Below, in pieces: positions 1 to 31,456 of a stretch of 64,000 nucleotides of DNA (the stretch's first letter is position 1; every line of letters begins with the position of its first letter). The stretch spans positions 13,376,690-13,440,689 of the forward strand of contig NC_092092.1 of NCBI RefSeq assembly GCF_045679555.1, written 5' to 3'. The notes below the pieces were generated by a model. The model searched no databases, was not told the DNA's origin, and saw only the letters and a program-made list of their open reading frames with translations. This DNA comes from Salvelinus alpinus (taxonomy: Eukaryota; Chordata; Actinopteri; Salmoniformes; Salmonidae). Both the position numbers and the translations under genes were made by a program.

Positions 1-2998
1 GCTCTGTATCAAAAAATATTGCATGAAAAACCCAACACCATTACAATGTATTTAGGATTATGCAAATACACAACGTATAAATACAATTCTGAGAAGAAAT
101 TACTTTTACTTTGATGTTATTTTGAAAATAATTTCGTAGTGGGTATATATATGGTAGTTGCAATATCCAGCACTAGCGACATACTCAACAGAGGCTGAGA
201 ACTACTTTCACTCGACAAACAGCTCACGTAATAAAACAATGACAGTTTTATTTACATGATATCGCTTGCTAGCCCTGTGCATTCAGATCCAGCAAAAGAA
301 AGCTAGACATGCAGCCAATTTCATTTATCACGGGAGTACGTTTGAGTGGTTTTTTAGATGTCACAGGGCAACATTTATGATGGTGCGACTGTGCCCAGAA
401 AGACACAGCTATCTTCCACACTCCGGAAAGTCCCTATCCATGATCTTTCCAGGCTGGCCTTCCAAAACACATGTGACTATTCTTCCCACTTATAGGTTTC
501 TCTGAGAGTCAAGCGAGTGAACCCTACTCGTATTTACATAATGGACTTATAAGTAGGACATGAAAGCTTTTCCATTATAACAGGACTTTTATGACCCTCT
601 CACGGTGCCGCTGTTATTAACCGTCTGGGATAGAAAACGTGTAAAGGATTACGTTCCATTCTACTGTTGTGTTACCAAACTGGACACGGAATGAAAAACA
701 GAAACGTTCTACTTTTCGACCATAGCCACATTGTAATTTGTGCATATCATTAAAAGTGGACCACCAAAAAAACAGTGGAGCAAATAAATCCCATGCAAGA
801 CATTTTCACATGCAGATTGCACTTGTTTTCTGTATTATTCAAGGAATGACATTCCATTGGCCTTCTTTTTAAAATAACATTTGAAACTGGTCATTATTTG
901 TTTACAAAGTCTCATTTGACCAAAAACATGGAGAAAAGGACATTTTTGTAGTAGGCCTATATTTATTATTTATGTCACATTCTTCTAGATTAAAGGAATA
1001 TTTCCCATTCATTTAAATTACTGGAAATTGTACTGGAAATTGTACTGTAGCTTTAATGCAGTGTTCAATAATATTTTATGGGATTAGCATTTAGTCCTAC
1101 CTTATTTGTTTTTGTAAACAGAATACAGCCCGACACATTCCATGTTGTGATTTTAGCCGAATTCATGCAGACTTGATAAAGTGCAATTTTGATGAGAATT
1201 GTAGACCATTGTAGTAGTTAAATCACCTAGCTTTGTATTTTAATAATTGCCTTTTTATGTCTCTAAAATCCACCGGCCGACCAAAAAAAAATGAATTTAG
1301 GCCATGGATTCACAGTGTGCTTGAGCGGTAAATTATCAGATATGACGATCACCAAAGTTTCCTCTAGGCCTGTTAATTCAAATATCGGTTCATATAAACG
1401 TCAACACTACATTTTAAGAAAGAAATCGGGGAGGAATGTTTTAGAAAAATGTGCATTGAAATTGTCAGTGAATACAGACAGGAAGATAGTGAAAAATATG
1501 AACCAAAGTAAAGCAAAAACTTGCTGGAAGGCTATAATTGTTTAATCACATGAGGGTGTTATTGATATTATGATTATGTTCATTATGCTGATCATTGTCA
1601 TTATTATTATTAAATTGATGCGGACAACATTTACTTGCTGAACGTTGATATCATACAAATGAACCAGACAATACACGAACATTGAATAGACAGCATCGAC
1701 TGAAGTTATAGCTCCATATGATTGAAAGCGTTCTTCTATGAATAACAATGTTCATCTAGTTAACCCACAATTCAATTTTGGCTACAATCCCGACCCTAAA
1801 GTTTCCCACTGACTGGTAAAAGTTCAATCTGGGAACGTTGCGCAATAGCCAAAGCTGATTGGAAGCTGAAATGGTTTACTTCCAGGGCACCACATTCTGT
1901 GGCTCCAATAATATCTGAGTAGCCAATTCCAACTGTTTTTCAAGATCACAAATATGTCGATATAGAGTAATACAAAACTGATACTCAATTGCATTTCTAA
2001 TGAATCATACTTAAATCATATAGCTATGTTAAAATTCCATGACCTCGTTCTCTCCTCCCAGACAATAACAGTGGACCTTTCTTTGGAAATTAGAAACCTC
2101 TGTTTACGGAAAGTCTTCAGGGAGCCTCATATGCACCATGTAGGGCTACTACTCCCAATATACACTATCCCCCCCATACCCAACCTTTTGCGATGCAGCC
2201 GTGAACTATATATATATATATTATTATTCCACAACTAAGCCTATTATTAACACCACCAGGTTAAAGTGATGTTTATAAGTTACATACTGTGTACCCACTG
2301 GGCACAGACGTGAATTCAACGTCTCTCCCACGTTTGTTCAACGTAATTTCATTTCAATGACGTGGAAACAACGTTTATTTAACCAGTGTGTCTAAACTGA
2401 AATGAGAAAATAGACGACTATACTATACAAACAAATTGGTAATGCCTCGATAACACCGACTGTGTCCTTGTGCAAAATGGGACGCAGCCTCATCTGGATA
2501 TGTGTGCAACAATAGTTCAACATTCACCTTCTGCTACCATTTCTGTCAAGCCGTCTTCACATACAGTTTGATACATACGATAAATCCAACATATGCACCA
2601 CACAGAACGTACTGCAACGCAATGCTGCAGTTCAAACGCAGCGTTCCATTGGAAATGAATGTACTTCTGATGTACCAAAATGCAAAACACAGTCGGTGTG
2701 ATCGAGACGTAAAGCTCGACGACGTTATTAGGAAGTTAGGCCTGCTACAATCTCTAACCCACTCCATATTTCCATATACCCCATATCTAATGTCACCTAA
2801 ACAAAGGCCCGATGCACAAATCGACATCAAACAACTATCTGAAATGGTTGAACGATTCCCCAATATCATAATATAGTAATACAACTGAATCCGATCATGC
2901 TCAACGGAGACGTCTAAACCAAAAACAATGCATTTGATCCAAACATGAGAAAAGGACGGTAAAGCCGATACAGCAGACAGAGTGATAAGGGAATCTAC
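1..2998 (-). other. hpse2: hpse2 intron 1 (partial), no further exon seen
   Basis: This AT-rich stretch follows the splice donor of the hpse2 first coding exon on the minus strand. I looked for the next conserved heparanase-2 segment on the minus strand and did not see it. Open frames here are short and resemble no family I recognise. The only local simple sequence is a short TA run near 2208-2222. Confidence 0.6.
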
Positions 2999-3264
2999 CT
3001 CAGGAAGTCCAGCCACCCGTCCTTTATAATGGACGGATCCAACTGTAAAGAGAGGAAGTTGTCGTTTAGAACGTGTACTGGACTGCGGGTGTTGACATCC
3101 AGCAGAATCAGCGTCCGCTCCATTAACCCTGTTCTCTTCCCCCCGCCGCCCGGTGCAGGTCTCCGGTAGGTCGAAGAAGTGGAGATCACCGACTGCACCA
3201 TCAGAGCAACGGATGCCAGCCACAGAGGGGAGCCTGGGAAGGGACATGTCGTCGGTTTGGGCAT
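2999..3264 (-). CDS. hpse2: Heparanase-2 (inactive heparanase), first coding exon
   Basis: Heparanase-2 is a secreted, heparan-sulfate-binding relative of heparanase that lacks endoglycosidase activity. This exon encodes 88 codons plus two bases. It starts at the first in-frame ATG (3264-3262); an in-frame stop lies upstream at 3348-3346, with no ATG between. Residues about 10-30 are hydrophobic (LWLASVALM), consistent with a signal peptide. They are followed by a Gly-rich linker and the segment TLILLDV...NFLSLQLDPSII.DGWLDFL, which matches the remembered N-terminal region of vertebrate HPSE2 almost residue for residue. The exon ends at a donor reading CTGAG|GTAGAT on the minus strand (last base 2999, phase 2). 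The remaining exons lie off the left edge. Its head-to-head position with cnnm1 fits the mammalian gene order. Confidence 0.9.
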
Positions 3265-3560
3265 CTTCCTGGCTTGGTACCACGGATGGAACACTGTTCT
3301 TAAAACGAATGCCGTGCTCTGCGGTTTGGGGGAAAGTGAGAGAAGCTATAGTTATACCTTATAGTCCGAATGCACTCTCCTTTTCCTTTGAGTGAAGAGA
3401 TATATCTTTCTTTCTGTCCGTCTCCCCCTGCGCCCCCCGCCCCTCCGTGTTTTTGGGATCTGGAAAGGGTAGCGCACGCCCTGGGCCAGCCTTCCCGCTA
3501 GAGAGGGCCATGAGCCGGGGGGAGGAGAGGAGGCAGCCCCGCTCCAAGGACTCAGCAGTG
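3265..3560 (-). promoter_or_regulatory. Probable hpse2 5' UTR/promoter region, GC-rich
   Basis: The stretch immediately upstream of the hpse2 start codon is clearly richer in G+C than the AT-rich surroundings, with C-rich blocks near 3425-3450 and G-rich blocks near 3510-3540. No TATA box is evident. This fits a GC-rich vertebrate promoter by position and composition only; the transcription start is not determined. Confidence 0.35.
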
Positions 3561-5285
3561 TTTTTTGTCTAAGGTACTGTATGAAGGCTCATACTAACCT
3601 TGAGGTGTAGGGGAGAAAACAGTGATCAGGGGGAGCTATTTATCAATATTGTAAGTGCGCATCGCAGAGCTCAACAACAGACTATTTCTTGTTTGTATGA
3701 CTTGTGGACTTGATGTGCCTGCCACAAAACATACATGTTCATGTAATCTGAATTGCAATGTGTCTGATGCAATGATTGAATTGTGTATAAAACAAATGTA
3801 TAATGAAATCATAACATGCATATGAATGTAGGCCTATTTTCAGATTTCAAAGTTATTTTTATGGTTTCCCCATGAGAGACTTGGCTTATAAGCAGAACGT
3901 CAAAGTTATTTTTATGGTTTCCCCATGAAGGACTTGGCTTATACGCAGAACGTCAAAGTTATTTTGATGGTTTCCCCATGAGGGACTTGGCTTATACGCA
4001 GAACGTCAATAGAGGAAGAAACTAAATGGAAAGACGTCAAATAACGGTGCTTTTCAAAACAAACTGGGAGAGGGACGCCTTATTTAGCCTACCGTGCAGA
4101 CCAAATTACAATTTCCTCGTTTTGCCAGTAAAATATAGGCCTAATTCCTACTTGTAAATGGCAACAATATATTTTAGTGTTTTGTCACTCTCGGACAAAA
4201 CAATACCAACACATCCTTACAACAAATGAAATGATTAAAAACAAGCGTTATGAAAAACGTGTATTCAAAAGTATTCTCTAGAAAAAGCCTACTTAGGCAA
4301 AAACTAGTGGACCATGGATCTTGGAAATTAGGATTTGTGTAAAAAAAAATCGAATTAATCACGGAAATTACAATTGCAGGGCCACGTAGGAGTCTGAACA
4401 TTTATATTTTCCAATTATCTGTGAATCACAAATCTCTTATGAAAGAAAGTTGGATGCCTTGTAAAACAAATACACGTAAAAGTAAATACATTAAATATAG
4501 ACCTATTGGTGTTCTTAAACTTTTGAACAGAACGGTTTTTATACACTGTGATCGACAAGTTAATTCCTTGGGGTACGGTCCTAGATCAGTAAGGCCAACA
4601 AGACAAGGCAAGTTACTAGTTGGCTATGCGATAAAATATTTTGTTGCGTTGGTTCTACGCACAAGTAGGCTGTGTAATGGCCAAATCTGTATTCAATTGT
4701 GTTTTGTTAAAATAGAGCAGCTGCGATCACCAGGCTAATGTTTTCTCATAGTTTGATCTGTGCTAATTTTTACAGTTTAACCCGTGACTTCATCGCGCTT
4801 TAGAGGCTTAACAATGATCAACCCTGAGCTTTGGAGAACACAACCAAACTCAGCCGTACTTGGTGCGCTTCCAAAAACATATTAAAAACGAATTTAGAAC
4901 TACAGCCTACAGATTTAACATACCTATAAAAACGTTATATAATGTCTCTCTCCAGATGTTCTTTGATCAGAGGGTCTACACACAGCTTGGTCGCTGGTGG
5001 TTGTCCCAACAACTTCGCCTCACCTCTGCCTGGCTCGTCTCAGCCTAATGACTCTGGTCGCCTGAGGTCACTGATTGTAGGTCACTTCCGTGTAGAGAAA
5101 GTGCCTGATGCACTGTGATTGGGAAGACTAAGATATGTAAAGAACGTTGCGTAATCCCCTCTGTTAAAGTTAACAGGTTGTATTGTCTACTTAACCAACT
5201 TCATGTTGAACCCACCAACATTAAGACATTCAAACAACTCTTAGAAATCTCGATATAAATTCTTGAAAGTTCGTGAGGCCTGGTT
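3561..5285. other. Intergenic between hpse2 and cnnm1, no gene seen
   Basis: This is AT-rich sequence with many stop codons in all frames. Apart from the 53-bp triplication at 3847-4009 I see no recognisable gene, transposon or RNA. Confidence 0.5.
3847..4009. repeat. 53-bp tandem repeat, three copies
   Basis: Copies begin at 3847, 3900 and 3953, exactly 53 bp apart, each starting TCAAAGTTATTTT and ending GCAGAACG. They differ at only a few positions, including GAGAGACT/GAAGGACT/GAGGGACT. A few further bases of a fourth copy follow. The array lies about 0.6 kb upstream of the hpse2 start. Confidence 0.9.
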
Positions 5286-5437
5286 CAACTCTATATGCTA
5301 TTTAGCAGGCGCTTTTGACCAAAGAAATGCACAGTCACGCGTGTATATATTCATGTATATGTGGCCCACGGAGATCGAACCCACTATCCTGGCGTTGAAA
5401 GCGCCATGCTCTACAAACGGAGCTAAAGGGAACCATA
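5286..5437 (-). repeat. tRNA-derived SINE (minus orientation)
   Basis: Read on the minus strand, the head carries a tRNA-like A-box region (TTTAGCTCCGTTTGTAGAGC), an anticodon-arm-like GGCGCTTTCAACGCC and a B box (GGGTTCGATCTCC). A tail ending in AAAAGCGCCTGCTAAATAGC follows, the salmonid form of a conserved fish SINE 3' motif. The body after the B box is not tRNA-like, so this is a SINE and not a tRNA gene. Confidence 0.75.
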
Positions 5438-7960
5438 GAAAAACAAAGGTAATGTGGAGACAAACATCGACAGGACATGTACGACAAAGTATTTCGCTGC
5501 TAGGGCAATGGAAAGCAACGAGCCAGTTGCTGTTCATCGATCATGAGTCAGCTTTATCAACTGTTCATAGATATGTGGTCCAGGATCAGACACGCGCCAC
5601 AGGGTCCTATAAGACCTGTCCATCTATTCCAAATATGCACCTCTAACAGCGGGGAGCCAACCTCTGCCTCCTTTCGCCTCTCCAAACATCTCTACCGCTA
5701 TATATCAATATCTTCATATCGCACTGGGATCTTCGCTTGATCCATCACTTTACCAGGATAAGAAATGAGTCTTTGATGTGTCCCGCCATGGCTGTAGCGG
5801 TTCTATGGCAACCGACCAAAATCCCTCTTCAGGTTACGGTATTTTACTGCATGTCTATGGCAGATATACTGTAGACGTCATTTGGAGTCTTTTGATGTGC
5901 GTTTTAAGATGTCGAAGACATATTGTGTAAAGTGTTTGGGATTGAGAGGTATACACAGCATGTGATTTTCATAAAGGTTCGATTTTCCCCCCATTAGTTG
6001 TTATTAAAATGTTAAATAGAACACAAAGGGATTTATAACAAGTATTTAGTGCCCCACTCCCTGAACAATATGGAGACGGATAGCCTATGGTGAATGCAAT
6101 TAGTAAAAAAAAAACATTGTTCTGATACTCAAATAGATGGGATAAAGCCACAGTCTGTAAGATTTCCAGAAATTACAACTAAATTAAATATAATTCAAAG
6201 AGTACTTTACATTAAATAAGTAGCCTACAGCAAAACATTAAGGACCAATAAGGCCCGCTATAGGCCTAGCCTACTTCATTGTTTATTTTCTTGTCATATG
6301 AGACTTGAATAACATTATAGAAACAAGTTGTTGCCTATGTGAAAATATATTTGAACTACATCAAACAATTGGAGTTCAATTGTGATAGCACATTATCAAA
6401 ATTGAAGAACATTAAAGTTGTGTTTGTAGGATAGAAAAATCGTAGCAGATTTTTGTGCTAAAACAAATCGATCTGCGCTGGGTGTGCTAGTGAACTCGCT
6501 ACCTTCAGACAGACGTGCATTTCTGGACTTTATCGTGTTTCTCGTCACTACACGGAAAATTTGCCAAGTGTTAAATTCGTTTCGACTTAGAAAATAACGT
6601 AGGTCGAACGACATTATTCTTCTGCTTTTAACACTTGTCGAATGTTTTCTCATGTCACCTTTTTTCCTACTAACTTAAACTATTTATGCCAGTGGCATAA
6701 GCCATCAAAGTGTGTGTAGCCTATCGTTGACTTTGAGTAATTACTTTCGGAAGGTTTTGACAAAATAATGACTAAATGTCAAATATTATGACTTTAGGAA
6801 AACTATAACTTTTCGACTCCATTCATCAAAAAATAAACAAAAGTAAGCCCTGGTCTTGTATCCAAAGTGAAAAAATCTATACAAACTGTAAACAACACCA
6901 CCATAGTCCTATACCCTAATAATAACATACTAATAATTATGACAATAATAATAACAACAACAACAGCTCTAATAGCCCAATAATATTATATTATAAACGA
7001 AAAATATAAATTTACATGGGGGAAAAGTGCAACAGACAGTAGAACAACGAACACATCCCTTATCAATAAGACCTATACATTTTTTGTGGTTATATGGCTC
7101 ATTATTTCTTTAAAATTATTCATATCTGACTTCGATTATGCTTCCAAATGAAAATATATTTTGGCAAATAAAAGTGATTTTGGAGCATGGTAGCAGAGAG
7201 GGAGCGGGGGCTAGGGAGTGAGGATAGGCTTTTTACGGACACACCACAAGCAGGATTTTAGACAAACTGTCTCAAACAGGTGAGGAAAGGGCCACGGCTT
7301 ATAAGGCACGGTTGTCGCTCGCTCTTACGAATATTGACGAAGTGTGAGGACCTGAAGAGGGGAAGCGTGCTTTTGTGTGAAATCTGCTGGTTTAGGAGGA
7401 GAATAGCAGAGGCAGAGAGGTTGGCCTACCAGGACACAACGTTTTGGAACAAGGAATATTATTATACTATTATTCGGCTTTAAAATGCAACTATGCTTTT
7501 ATTACTGTACTAATTAAATCACTTTAATGTCTATAACCTATAATGTGAAATTAAATGACATTACTCACATCAAGAGGCTAAATGAACAACTTTACTTCAG
7601 AGCCCCTTTAGGGGAATTTGATTCCAGAGCTGGTGGGGAGTCTACACTGCCATCTCGTGGAATACTCTATAATACTTTCTAGAAAAATCGACTGACCCAA
7701 TGTGATAATGATGATGATGATGATGATGATAATTATGTTTAGGATGATAATTATTCTGCTAATTATGATGAGGATGATTGTGATGGTAATGATTCTGATG
7801 ATGAGGAGGATGCTGATTGTGAAAAAAATAGCCTTATAGAGAAACAGTGTTACAAAACGAACAAACGCACACGTACACACTAGCCTGGCTGACGCACGAC
7901 CCACGTGACTACACAGCGTGCTGTGCCTCAGTCCGGTGTTAGCGAGACTACACATACAGC
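5438..7960. other. Intergenic, nothing recognisable except a GAT-rich patch
   Basis: AT-rich sequence without a supported gene. Around 7703-7802 there is an imperfect GAT/GATGAT low-complexity stretch. Open frames in this interval are under 130 codons and low in complexity. Confidence 0.5.
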
Positions 7961-8490
7961 GGTGGAAAAAGTACCCAATTGTCATACTTTAGTAAAAGTA
8001 AACATACCTTAATAGAAAATTACTCAAGTAAAAGTAAAAGTCACCCAGTAAAATAATAATTGAGTTAAAGCCTAAAAGTATCTGGTTTTAAATATACTTC
8101 AGTAGAGTGGTGGAAAAAGTACTCAATTGTAATACTTGAGAAAAAGTAAAAAGCACAAGTAAATGCTATACATCAAATTCCTTAGATTAAACAAACTAGA
8201 CAGCACCATTTACAAACAGGCAGGGTCGTACTCCAACACTCATACATCATTTACTAACACAGTATTCGTGTTAAGTGAGTCTGCCAGAACAGAGGCAGTA
8301 GGGATGACAAACATTATATTGATAGGTGCGTGAATTTGACCATGTTGTTGTCCTACCTGAGCATTCGAAATGTAACAGTACTTTTGGGTTTCAGAGGAAA
8401 TGATTGGGAGTAAAAAGTACATCTATTTTTTAGGAATGTAGTGGAGTAAAAGTAAAAGTAGTCAAACATATCAACAGTAAAGTCAAGTAG
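7961..8490. mobile_element. hAT-like MITE (GTGGAAAAAGTA repeat)
   Basis: The interval starts GCGGTGGAAAAAGTACCCAA and is rich in AAGTAAAAGTAAAAGT. The start motif recurs at about 8108 (GGTGGAAAAAGTACTCAATT), and the right side carries complementary-style sequence (AGTGGAGTAAAAGTAAAAGT). This is a familiar non-autonomous hAT-type repeat of fish genomes. There is no transposase. The right boundary is approximate because an (AC)n run abuts it at 8508-8535. Confidence 0.55.
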
Positions 8491-8506
8491 ACTCCCCCCA
8501 AAAACG

Positions 8507-8507
<1 letters not shown>

Positions 8508-8535
<28 letters not shown>
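8508..8535. repeat. (AC)n microsatellite
   Basis: About 14 uninterrupted AC units directly after the hAT-like repeat. Confidence 0.9.
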
Positions 8536-8538
<3 letters not shown>

Positions 8539-8718
8539 GAGTAGTCTATTTGGTGTGTTTCTATGATCGTGGTCTCTGCACGGAGCGAAAGACAGTCACC
8601 CTGGGAAGTAGCTCTGATGATAGGGCATTTCCTGTCTTCTATTTTTAGATTGTAATGGCACGCAAAATGACATTACGTCATTGTACTGCATGGGATTTTG
8701 TAAGGCCCACACATGCCC

Positions 8719-8792
<74 letters not shown>

Positions 8793-8920
8793 ATTCAATT
8801 CAATTCAATTGACTTTATTGACATGGCAAGTTATTATTACTTACATTGTCAAAGTATACATATCGAAAAATTTAAATAAAATATATATGTATATATATAC
8901 ACAAAATATATATATATCAA
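8719..8920. repeat. (TC)n run, (CAATT)n and AT-rich dispersed repeat tail
   Basis: About 33 TC units (8719-8786) lead directly into five CAATT units (about 8787-8811) and a segment reading GACTTTATTGACATGG, a common dispersed fish repeat. An AT-rich run of TATATA follows near 8881-8917. The block ends about 125 bp upstream of the cnnm1 start codon, so it sits in the proximal 5' flank. Confidence 0.8.
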
Positions 8921-9000
8921 CCCTCTCTTCTCTCTTTCCTCGGTGTGTGGCTGTCCAGCTGTTATGCTGATTCAAGCAGAGCCAGCGTAAAAACCGTGAC

Positions 9001-9006
9001 CACGTG
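9001..9006. promoter_or_regulatory. E-box CACGTG upstream of cnnm1 start
   Basis: A palindromic CACGTG lies 39 bp upstream of the chosen cnnm1 ATG, in the probable 5' UTR or core promoter. bHLH factors such as USF or MYC/MAX bind such sites in general. Function here is inferred from the motif alone. Confidence 0.3.
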
Positions 9007-9045
9007 ACCCAACCTCTGCCAATGTCCCTCTGTAGTTTATTCAGC

Positions 9046-27826
<18,781 letters not shown>

Positions 27827-27965
27827 CACAGATAATGAACTGTCTCGCTCTCTCTCTCTCTTCTCCCTTCCTCCCAGTCTTCTACCTACTGGGTACTGGG
27901 GTAGAAGTTTAGTTGTGACCACACTGTCGTATTTAGACATCCAGAAGCTCAAGCCCTTTCTCTGA
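27827..27965 (+). other. cnnm1: Probable start of cnnm1 3' UTR
   Basis: Sequence between the cnnm1 stop codon and the 43-bp array. No AATAAA signal is present here, so the transcript must continue into or beyond the array, or end by a non-canonical signal. Confidence 0.35.
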
Positions 27966-30900
27966 ACTGTCCACTCCCCAGACCCAACCCCCTAACCCAG
28001 TATAACCTCTGTCCACTCCCCAGACCCAACCCCGTAACCCAGTATAACCTCTGTCCACTCCCCAGACCCAACCCCCTAACCCAGTATAACCTCTGTCCAC
28101 TCCCCAGACCCAACCCCCTAACCCTGTATGCCCTCTGTCCACTCCCCAGACCCAACCCCCTAACCCAGTATAACCTCTGTCCACTCCCCAGACCCAACCC
28201 CCTAACCCTGTATAACCTCTGTCCAATCCCCAGACCCAACCCCCTAACCCAGTATAACCTCTGTCCACTCCCCAGACCCAACCCCCTAACCCTGTATGCC
28301 CTCTGTCCACTCCCCAGACCCAACCCCCTAACCCAGTATAACCTCTGTCCACTCCCCAGACCCAACCCCCTAACCCTGTATAACCTCTGTCCACTCCCCA
28401 GACCCAACCCCCCTAACCCTGTATACCCTCTGTCCACTCCCCAGACCCAACCCCCTAACCCTGTATAACCTCTGTCCACTCCCCAGACCCAACCCCCCTA
28501 ACCCTGTATACCCTCTGTCCACTCCCCAGACCCAACCCCCCTAACCCAGTATAACCTCTGTCCACTCCCCAGACCCAACCCCCCTAACCCTGTATAACCT
28601 CTGTCCACTCCCCAGACCCAACCCCCCTAACCCTGTATACCCTCTGTCCACTCCCCAGACCCAACCCCCCTAACCCTGGATAACCTCTGTCCACTCCCCA
28701 GACCCAACCCCCTAACCCTGTATAACCTCTGTCCACTCCTATCCCTGTATATCCTCTGTCCACTCCCCAGACCCAACCCCCCTAACCCTGTATAACCTCT
28801 GTCCACTCCCCAGACCCAACCCCCTAACCCTGTATAACCTCTGTCCACTCCCCAGACCCAACCCCCCTAACCCTGGATAACCTCTGTCCACTCCCCAGAC
28901 CCAACCCCCCTAACCCTGTATACCCTCTGTCCACTCCCCAGACCCAACCCCCCTAACCCTGGATAACCTCTGTCCACTCCCCAGACCCAACCCCCTAACC
29001 CTGTATAACCTCTGTCCACTCCCCAGACCCAACCCCCCCTAACCCTGTATAACCTCTGTCCACTCCCCAGACCCAACCCCCCTAACCCTGTACACACTCT
29101 GTCCACTCCCCAGACCCAACCCCCTAACCCTGTATAACCTCTGTCCACTCCCCAGACCCAACCCCCTAACCCTGGATGCCCTCTGTCCACTCCCCAGACC
29201 CAACCCCCCTAACGCTGTATATCCTCTGTCCACTCCCCAGACCCAACCCCCTAACCCTGGATACCCTCTGTCCACTCCCCAGACCCAACCCACCTAACCC
29301 TGGATACCCTCTGTCCACTCCCCAGACCCAACCCCCCTAACCCTGGATAACCTCTGTCCACTCCCCAGACCCAACCCCCTAACCCTGGATGCCCTCTGTC
29401 CACTCCCCAGACCCAACCCCCTAACCCTGGATAACCTCTGTCCACTCCCCAGACCCAACCCCCCTAACCCTGTATACCCTCTGTCCACTCCCCAGACCCA
29501 ACCCCCCTAACCCTGTATACCCTCTGTCCACTCCCCAGACCCAACCCCCCTAACCCTGTACACCCTCTGTCCACTCCCCAGACCCAACCCCCCTAACCCT
29601 GTATACCCTCTGTCCACTCCCCAGACCCAACCCCCTAACCCTGTATATCCTCTGTCCACTCCCCAGACCCAACCCCCCTAACCCTGTATACCCTCTGTCC
29701 ACTCCCCAGACCCAACCCCCCTAACCCTGGATGCCCTCTGTCCACTCCCCAGACCCAACCCCCCCTAACCCTGTATACCCTCTGTCCACTCCCCAGACCC
29801 AACCCCCCTAACCCTGTATACCCTCTGTCCACTCCCCAGACCCAACCCCCCTAACCCTGTATAACCTCTGTCCACTCCCCAGACCCAACCCCCCTAACCC
29901 TGTATATCCTCTGTCCACTCCCCAGACCCAACCCCCCTAACCCTGTATAACCTCTGTCCACTCCCCAGACCCAACCCCCCTAACCCTGTATATCCTCTGT
30001 CCACTCCCCAGACCCAACCCCCTAACCCTGGAAACCCTCTGTCCACTCCCCAGACCCAACCCCCCTATCCCTGTATATCCTCTGTCCACTCCCCAGACCC
30101 AACCCCCCTAACCCTGGATGCCCTCTGTCCACTCCCCAGACCCAACCCCCTAACCCAGTATATCCTCTGTCCACTCCCCAGACCCAACCCCCCCTAACCC
30201 TGGATACCCTCTGTCCACTCCCCAGACCCAACCCCCTAACCCTGGATAACCTCTGTCCACTCCCCAGACCCAACCCCCTAACCCTGGATAACCTCTGTCC
30301 ACTCCCCAGACCCAACCCCCCCTAACCCTGGATAACCTCTGTCCACTCCCCATACCCAACCCCCCTAACCCTGTATACCCTCTGTCCACTCCCCAGACCC
30401 AACCCCCTAACCCAGTATATCCTCTGTCCACTCCCCAGACCCAACCCCCCCTAACCCTGTATGCCCTCTGTCCACTCCCCAGACCCAACCCCCCTAACCC
30501 TGTATAACCTCTGTCCACTCCCCAGACCCAACCCCCTAACCCAGTATAACCTCTGTCCACTCCCCAGACCCAACCCCCTAACCCTGTATAACCTCTGTCC
30601 ACTCCCCAGACCCAACCCCCTAACCCTGGATACCCTCTGTCCACTACCCAGACCCAACCCCCCTAACCCTGGATACCCTCTGTCCACTCCCCAGACCCAA
30701 CCCCCCTAACCCTGTATAACCTCTGTCCACTACCCAGACCCAACCCCCTAACCCAGTATAACCTCTGTCCACTCCCCAGACCCAACCCCCTATCCCTGTA
30801 TACCCTCTGTCCACTACCCAGACCCAACCCCCTAACCCTGGATGCCCTCTGTCCACTACCCAGACCCAACCCCACTAACCCTGTATATCCTCTGTCCACT

Positions 30901-31456
30901 CCCCAGACCCAACCCCCCTAACCCTGTATAACCTCTGTCCACTACCCAGACCCAACCCCCCTAACCCAGTATAACCTCTGTCCACTACCCAGACCCAACC
31001 CCCCTAACCCAGTATACCCTCTGTCCACTACCCAGACCCAACCCCCTAACCCTGGATGCCCTCTGTCCACTACCCAGACCCAACCCCACTAACCCTGTAT
31101 ATCCTCTGTCCACTCCCCAGACCCAACCCCCCTAACCCTGTATAACCTCTGTCCACTACCCAGACCCAACCCCCCTAACCCAGTATAACCTCTGTCCACT
31201 ACCCAGACCCAACCCCCCTAACCCAGTATAACCTCTGTCCACTACCCAGACCCAACCCCCCTAACCCAGTATAACCTCTGTCCACTCCCCAGACCCAACC
31301 CCCTAACCCAGTATACCCTCTGTCCACTCCCCAGACCCAACCCCCTAACCCTGGATGCCCTCTGTCCACTCCCCAGACCCAACCCCCTAACCCTGGATAC
31401 CCTCTGTCCACTCCCCAGACCCAACCCCCTAACCCTGGATGCCCTCTGTCCACTCC
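27966..31456. repeat. 43-bp C-rich minisatellite, about 80 copies, G4-forming on minus strand
   Basis: The unit is CTCTGTCCACTCCCCAGACC CAACCCCCCTAACCCTGTAT AAC, 42-44 bp depending on a C run of five to seven. Variants alternate CTGTAT/CAGTAT/CTGGAT, AACC/ACCC/GCCC and TCCCC/TACCC. Read on the minus strand, each unit has four G tracts (GGGTTAGGGGGGTTGGG then TCTGGGG) with 2-3-base loops. The array starts 140 bp after the cnnm1 stop codon. Gly/Trp/Val-rich minus-strand frames are repeat artefacts. Confidence 0.97.

Noticed and set aside
2546-3283. Minus-strand 245-codon open frame overlapping the hpse2 exon
   Set aside because: It is in a different frame from the heparanase-2 match, has no family resemblance and runs through intron sequence.
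5362-5436. tRNA gene on the minus strand
   Set aside because: A and B boxes are present, but acceptor-stem pairing is poor and the sequence continues into a SINE body and tail.
27933-31453. Many Gly/Trp/Val frames in the 43-bp array
   Set aside because: A 43-bp unit is not a multiple of three; frames survive only by local length variants. There is no start context or homology.
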